From the NCBI RefSeq assembly GCF_964275005.1, contig NC_092700.1, forward strand, positions 18,255,015 to 18,319,014: a DNA stretch of 64,000 nt, read 5' to 3'. Positions 59,622-64,000 of this stretch are shown one piece after another (within the stretch, counting starts at the first letter, position 1; each line of letters begins with the position of its first letter). A program made the position numbers and the translations under genes. The notes beneath the pieces are model-generated. The model was not told the DNA's origin and did not search any database. It saw nothing but the letters and a program-made list of their open reading frames with translations. This DNA comes from Diadema setosum. Its lineage: Eukaryota; Echinodermata; Echinoidea; Diadematoida; Diadematidae.

Positions 59622-62226
59622 CGAGTCCTTGTTAGGTGGACACCTGGCAACGAAGAAGACTTCGGAGAAAATCAGCGCAAATTTCTACTGGCCGGGGATG
59701 TATGCGGACACTCGTCGATTCTGTCGGTCTTGTGACGGATGTCAGCGCTCACTCCCCAAGGGAAAAGTCAGTAAGGTGCCCCTCGGCACGACCCCCCTGA
59801 TCGACGAGCCATTCAGACGCGTCGCGGTTGACATAGTCGGCCCAATCACGCCGGTCACCGGACGAGGGAATAGGTATATCTTAACTTTGGTTGATTATGC
59901 CACCAGGTACCCCGAAGCGATGGCACTACGTAACATCGATACCCAAACCGTGGCGGAGGCTCTTCTCAGCATGTTCTCTCGGGTAGGCTTCCCGCGCGAA
60001 ATGCTGACAGATCGAGGGACCCAATTCACGTCAGGCGTCATGAAGGAAGTAAGCCGATTGTTGTCTATCACGCATCTCACCACCACGCCCTACCACCCCG
60101 CGTGTAACGGGCTAGTGGAACGATTCAACGGCACATTAAAGCTTATGCTCAAAAAGATGTGTGAAGAACAACCCAGAGAATGGGATCGGTACCTCGACTC
60201 CCTTCTGTTCGCCTATAGAGAGACGCCCCATGACAGCACGGGGTTCGCACCCTTCGAACTGTTATACGGCAGAGACGTTCGAGGACCCCTCATGATCTTG
60301 AAAGAACTGTGGACAGACGAGGATACGGTGCCCGAGACGAAGACGGCGTACCAATACGTCATGGACCTCCGAGAAAAGCTGGAGAAAACATGTGAAATAG
60401 CAAGCCAGGAGCTGATGAAGGCACACGAAGGATATCGCAAAAACTACAACCGGAGAGCCAAGGCACGATCGTTCAAGGTCGGAGACGAGGTGTTGTTACT
60501 ACTCCCTACCGATAAGAACAAGTTACTGATGCACTGGAAGGGGCCGTTCCGGGTGGTAGGTGTCGTGGGTAAGATGGATTACCGCATCGACACTGGGCAG
60601 AGGGTGACAACCTTCCATGCAAACCTGCTGAAACGATATCTGCGGAGAGAGGACGACCAGCAGGGCAATGCAAATACAGGCACCCCGTTCGACGTCGCCG
60701 CAGCCTTGGTCGTCGAAGAGGATGACGACGAGCCCCACACCGATGACGCCGAAACGCACACGGACCCACCTAAACCAAAGCTTCTGGAAGTACCAACGCT
60801 ACAGCAAACTCAAACCTCTGAAGACGTGAAGGTAAGCCCTGATCTCACGAGTAAACAAAAATCAGAAGCAAAGCAATTACTGAACAAGTACTCTGATTCA
60901 TTAACAGATGTCCCCGGGGTTACCAACGCTGGCTACCATGACATCGAGCTGACAGATCCGAGGCCAATCCAGAGTCGGCCATATCCACTGCCCCACGCCC
61001 TAAGGGAAGTCGTGAAGCGTGAGGTAAAAGAGATGCTCGACTATGGGGTCATCGAGCCTTCGACGTCGCCATACGCATCGCCGATTGTCTTAGTGTCCAA
61101 GAAAGACGGGACCAATCGATTCTGCTGCGATTTCCGGAAGCTTAATGTCGTCACCGTCAAGGACGCCGAACCAATACCGGACCAAGATGAGATATTTGCC
61201 AAGTTAGCAAACGACCAGTACTTCTCGAAGATAGATCTGACAAAAGGATATTGGCAGATGCCACTAACAGATAGAGCGAAGCCACTGACCGCGTTCGTCA
61301 CCCCAGATGGCCTCTATCAGTTTCGGACTATGCCATTCGGCCTCGTCAACGCCCCGGCGTCGTTTAGCCGCTTGATGAGGAGCATACTTCGTGGAGTGCC
61401 GTGCGTCGATAATTTTATCGACGATATCCTGATCCACACCGTCACATGGGAACAGCACCTGGACGTGCTTGAAGAAGTGCTGCATCGTCTGAGACATGCC
61501 AACCTCACAGCCAAGCCAAACAAGTGCTTCGTCGGCTTCAACACCATCGAGTTCTTGGGCCACCAAGTAAGCAGGGGCTGCGTGAGGCCCACGCTCGACA
61601 AGGTCGACTCCATTGTGAGCGCCCCACGCCCGGAGACGAAGAAACAGCTGCGGTCCTTCATCGGGCTAGCAGGATACTACCGCAAGTTCGTGCCGAACTT
61701 CTCGGCGACTGCCGTCCCACTGACAGACCGCACTAAGAAGGGAGAGCCAAACAAGGTAAAGTGGGAGAAGGAACAAGAACAAGCGTTCAGGAGTTTGAAG
61801 GCCGCACTGGCTAACGCACCCATCCTCCAACTCCCGGATGTCACCAAGCCATTCATCCTCCGCACCGACGCATCCGACAACGGAGTGGGCGCTGTCCTCC
61901 TACAGGAGACCGAAGGGGAGAAGTTTCCAGTCGCATACGCGAGCAAGAAGTTACTTCCTCGAGAACGTGTTTATTCGACGATAGAGAAGGAGTGCCTTGC
62001 CGTGGTGTGGGCGGTTCAGAAATTCGAGCCTTACCTGTACGGGCGTGAATTCGTGTTAGAGGTCGACCACGAACCGTTGCGGGCGATGAGAAAGGGGAAG
62101 GTAGCAAACGCCCGAGTGCTTAGATGGTCGTTAGCCCTACAGCCATACCAGTACCGAGTAGAGGCTATCAAAGGGAAGGAAAATGTAGGGGCAGACTACT
62201 TGAGCCGCATTCATTCCCATGAGTAG
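59622..62226 (+). mobile_element. pol: Ty3/gypsy pol, integrase-first order (Gmr1-like), 5' truncated
   Basis: One uninterrupted frame of about 868 codons. The start is missing; upstream in-frame residues are only translated poly-C. Order: part of the integrase zinc finger (GH then C-x2-C at 59712-59742), integrase core D-D-35-E (VDIVG, LTDRG, VERFNG), a GPF/chromodomain-like tail (WKGPFRV), an acidic linker, reverse transcriptase with FIDD active site (about 61417), then RNase H (RTDAS, EKE, EVDHE). Typical Ty3/gypsy order is RT-RNase H-integrase; integrase before RT is the arrangement described for deuterostome Gmr1-like elements. Gag and protease are absent. Lack of stops and GC-rich coding sequence suggest recent activity. 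Confidence 0.9.
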
Positions 62227-62376
62227 GTAAAGGGCAAAAATACAAAAAAGGTGCAAACAATTAAGAAGCAAGTAATTTTGCAAAGTTGAGCGAAAAGGGA
62301 GACTGAAATGTGTAGGCAAAAGGTTGGAGCAGATACATAAAGAGAAAGAAAAAAAAAACATAAGAAGGGGGTGAAT

Positions 62377-63703
62377 TGTCAGAGGTAAACGGCACGGAAG
62401 GGTTTTTTTTTTCCCGTTTCTCCTACCCTCTTGTTTACGGTGGGCTATTGTCTAGGTAGAAACAATTTTTAGGCCAGCAGCTGGCGAGATCGAGGTTGCA
62501 AGCTGCACCCTTCTCGCAGCGCGGGAAGAAATGCTTGGCTGGGTTTCCCGCGAATTTTGTTATGATTCATTTGGTTATCAATAAAGGCCGCACCCCGGTA
62601 TTTGAATAAGGATAATGTAAGTGACAGTGAGTAGTCAAATTACAGGTTAATTAATATTGTATTGGTATGGGAGTGAAAGGTTAGAATTAAGGGAATCGCA
62701 CTGATTGGCGAGTGATAATGTATGCAGGGTTAAGACCGAGAGAGGGAGCGTGAGAGAAGATAAATAGCTGTGAAGGAGGAAAATGAGAAGAGAAGCTAAT
62801 CCGACGCGAGAGTGGAAAGACCGTTTGTGCCCACTGGGAAGGGTCCAGGCTCGTCGAAATAGGAGGGAATCCAGGATAAGACTCCGCTGAGATCCGAGCT
62901 AAAAGGCTGTGAGGGAGAAAGCGAGAGAGAAATTGAACCTGTGATACTCCGAGGCTGAAGTATTCCTGCTGCTGAGCGGAATTGGCAGACGGGGTACTGG
63001 ACGACAACTCCGAGGGCAGACGGCAACTCTCCGCGCGGTGCAGGGCAGAAATAACTCCGCATCCTTATATTGCTACGAGCTGAGACAGCCGCAGTGCTAC
63101 GAGCTGAGACAGCCGCACCACTACGAGCTGAGACAGCCGCAGTGCTACGAGCTGAGACAGCCGCACCACTACGAGCTGAGGCAGCCGCTGTGCTACGAGC
63201 TGAGACAGCCGCACCACCACGAGCTGAGTCCGGGACCAGCCGCTGCTCGGTGACACAGTCACGGTCGTCAGCAGAGACGCTGTCATCACTGGCCGGGCCA
63301 GACTGGTCGACGTCGGCACCGACGCTGCACCCTAGCGATCTACAAGACGCACGGGGGCGCCCTCCAGCGACGTCATAGGACACAGAACTCGGCAAGATAA
63401 CGCCTGACCGTTGATAGTTGCAGGAGCTCCGTAGGCAGTAATACAAGTGGAGTGTAATTGTAACAGGGAGTTTGATGAGGTTGATTTAATCTAATGAATT
63501 CAGTGGAATATTTGATTTAAGTATATAAGCAGATAATTTATTTATGTTGTGTTGCGTTATGATGATATCTGTCAGAAAACATAGAACCCGCAGCGGAATT
63601 AAAATTGTGTTTATTGCATTTTGAATCCAAAACAAAATCTTCACGCTGTGTTATTTACGTGGTCTATACTAGAGTAGAGTAGCGCAGTAAGTTCCCCCTG
63701 ACA
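62377..63703 (+). repeat. 3' LTR of the gypsy element
   Basis: Starts TGTCAGAGG after a purine-rich tract (agaaggggg) and ends CCCCTGACA, a 6-base inverted terminal pair. 1,327 bases. It contains an AATAAA at 62580 and a 24-base minisatellite. No matching 5' LTR in the window. Confidence 0.8.
63073..63232 (+). repeat. 24-base tandem repeat inside the LTR
   Basis: About 6.5 units of gctacgagctgagacagccg plus 4 variable bases, alternating cagt and cacc, so a 48-base higher-order unit. Reads as ELRQP repeats in one frame, but no coding role is supported. Confidence 0.9.
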
Positions 63704-63757
63704 ACTATTTGTTTTTCATTGCATACATGGATCTGCCCCAGAGTACAATGTTAATTT

Positions 63758-63990
63758 ACTGACATTTTATAATCTTTCCAGATGTTTAACCCTAAAGGGG
63801 CCGGGCTTTTTTGGCTATGCTCAGACTGGGGGGGGGGGGGGCGGATTCCGCCCCCCCCCCCCCCCCCCCCCCCCGCCAGTCTGAGCATAGCCAAAAAAGC
63901 TCGGCCATCGGTGGTGCGATCGCGATGAAATTTTGCATGCGTGAGACCCGCGTCATAATCTACAAGATTGTGTTATAAGATTTTTTGAAA
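63758..63990. repeat. G-run/C-run palindromic repeat, right copy
   Basis: The left arm gccgggcttttttggctatg is mirrored by catagccaaaaaagctcggc around the G run, cggattccg and C run. It continues with cggtggtgcgatcgcgatga, shared with 56175-56285. Confidence 0.9.
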
Positions 63991-64000
63991 CAATCAATTT

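Noticed and set aside
60506-62107. Several minus-strand frames over the pol region
   Set aside because: Shadows of the intact GC-rich pol frame.
62796-63446. Repetitive Ala-Arg-Ser or ELRQP frames in the LTR
   Set aside because: Multiple frames are open because of the 24-base tandem repeat; position inside an LTR argues against a gene.

Overview
This is a eukaryotic nuclear window: AT-rich, with short exons separated by long introns and many microsatellites, palindromic MITE-like repeats and retroelement remnants. A deuterostome marine invertebrate, most likely an echinoderm, fits best. The reasons are the recurrent taggcct motif, the SEA-domain membrane genes, a Ty3/gypsy element with the integrase-first pol order known from deuterostome (Gmr1-like) elements, and the overall repeat style. 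The species assignment is inference.

Layout. Positions 117-15204 (+) hold a gene for a type II membrane protein: proline-rich cytoplasmic tail, one membrane segment and a SEA domain, with no protease visible. Positions 24587-34521 (+) hold a paralogue with the same exon sizes and phases through the SEA domain, followed by a Ser/Thr-rich stalk and a complete trypsin domain (His, Asp, Ser, and Asp in the S1 pocket). Both are built by joining exons by eye; every junction keeps phase and both reading frames close exactly (383 and 660 residues). Positions 40230-44957 (+) hold a clean three-exon gene for mitochondrial ribosomal protein uS14m (MRPS14). From 45.4 to 56.0 kb is a gene-poor stretch. 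On the minus strand, 56004-56097 and 59145-59223 are two alternative or duplicated terminal exons of an MPV17-family membrane protein whose upstream exons would lie beyond the right edge. Positions 59622-63703 hold a 5'-truncated Ty3/gypsy retrotransposon (integrase, then RT, then RNase H, then a 1.3-kb LTR), flanked on both sides by direct copies of a G-run/C-run palindromic repeat.

Transposable content: at least ten families of short inverted-repeat elements, several with clear target-site duplications (TA, TAA or TATTA); two decayed Tx1/L1-like LINE C-terminal fragments; and one large near-perfect palindrome inserted in a TA microsatellite inside a LINE.

How the genes relate: the two SEA genes are tandem duplicates, one with an extracellular trypsin-like protease and one without. 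MRPS14 and MPV17 are both mitochondrial but look like ordinary neighbours, not a functional cluster. I see no CRISPR, operon or prokaryote-type system. The most unusual items are the SEA-gene pair with its duplicated pseudo-exon, the integrase-first retroelement and its odd boundaries, and the paired MPV17 last exons.
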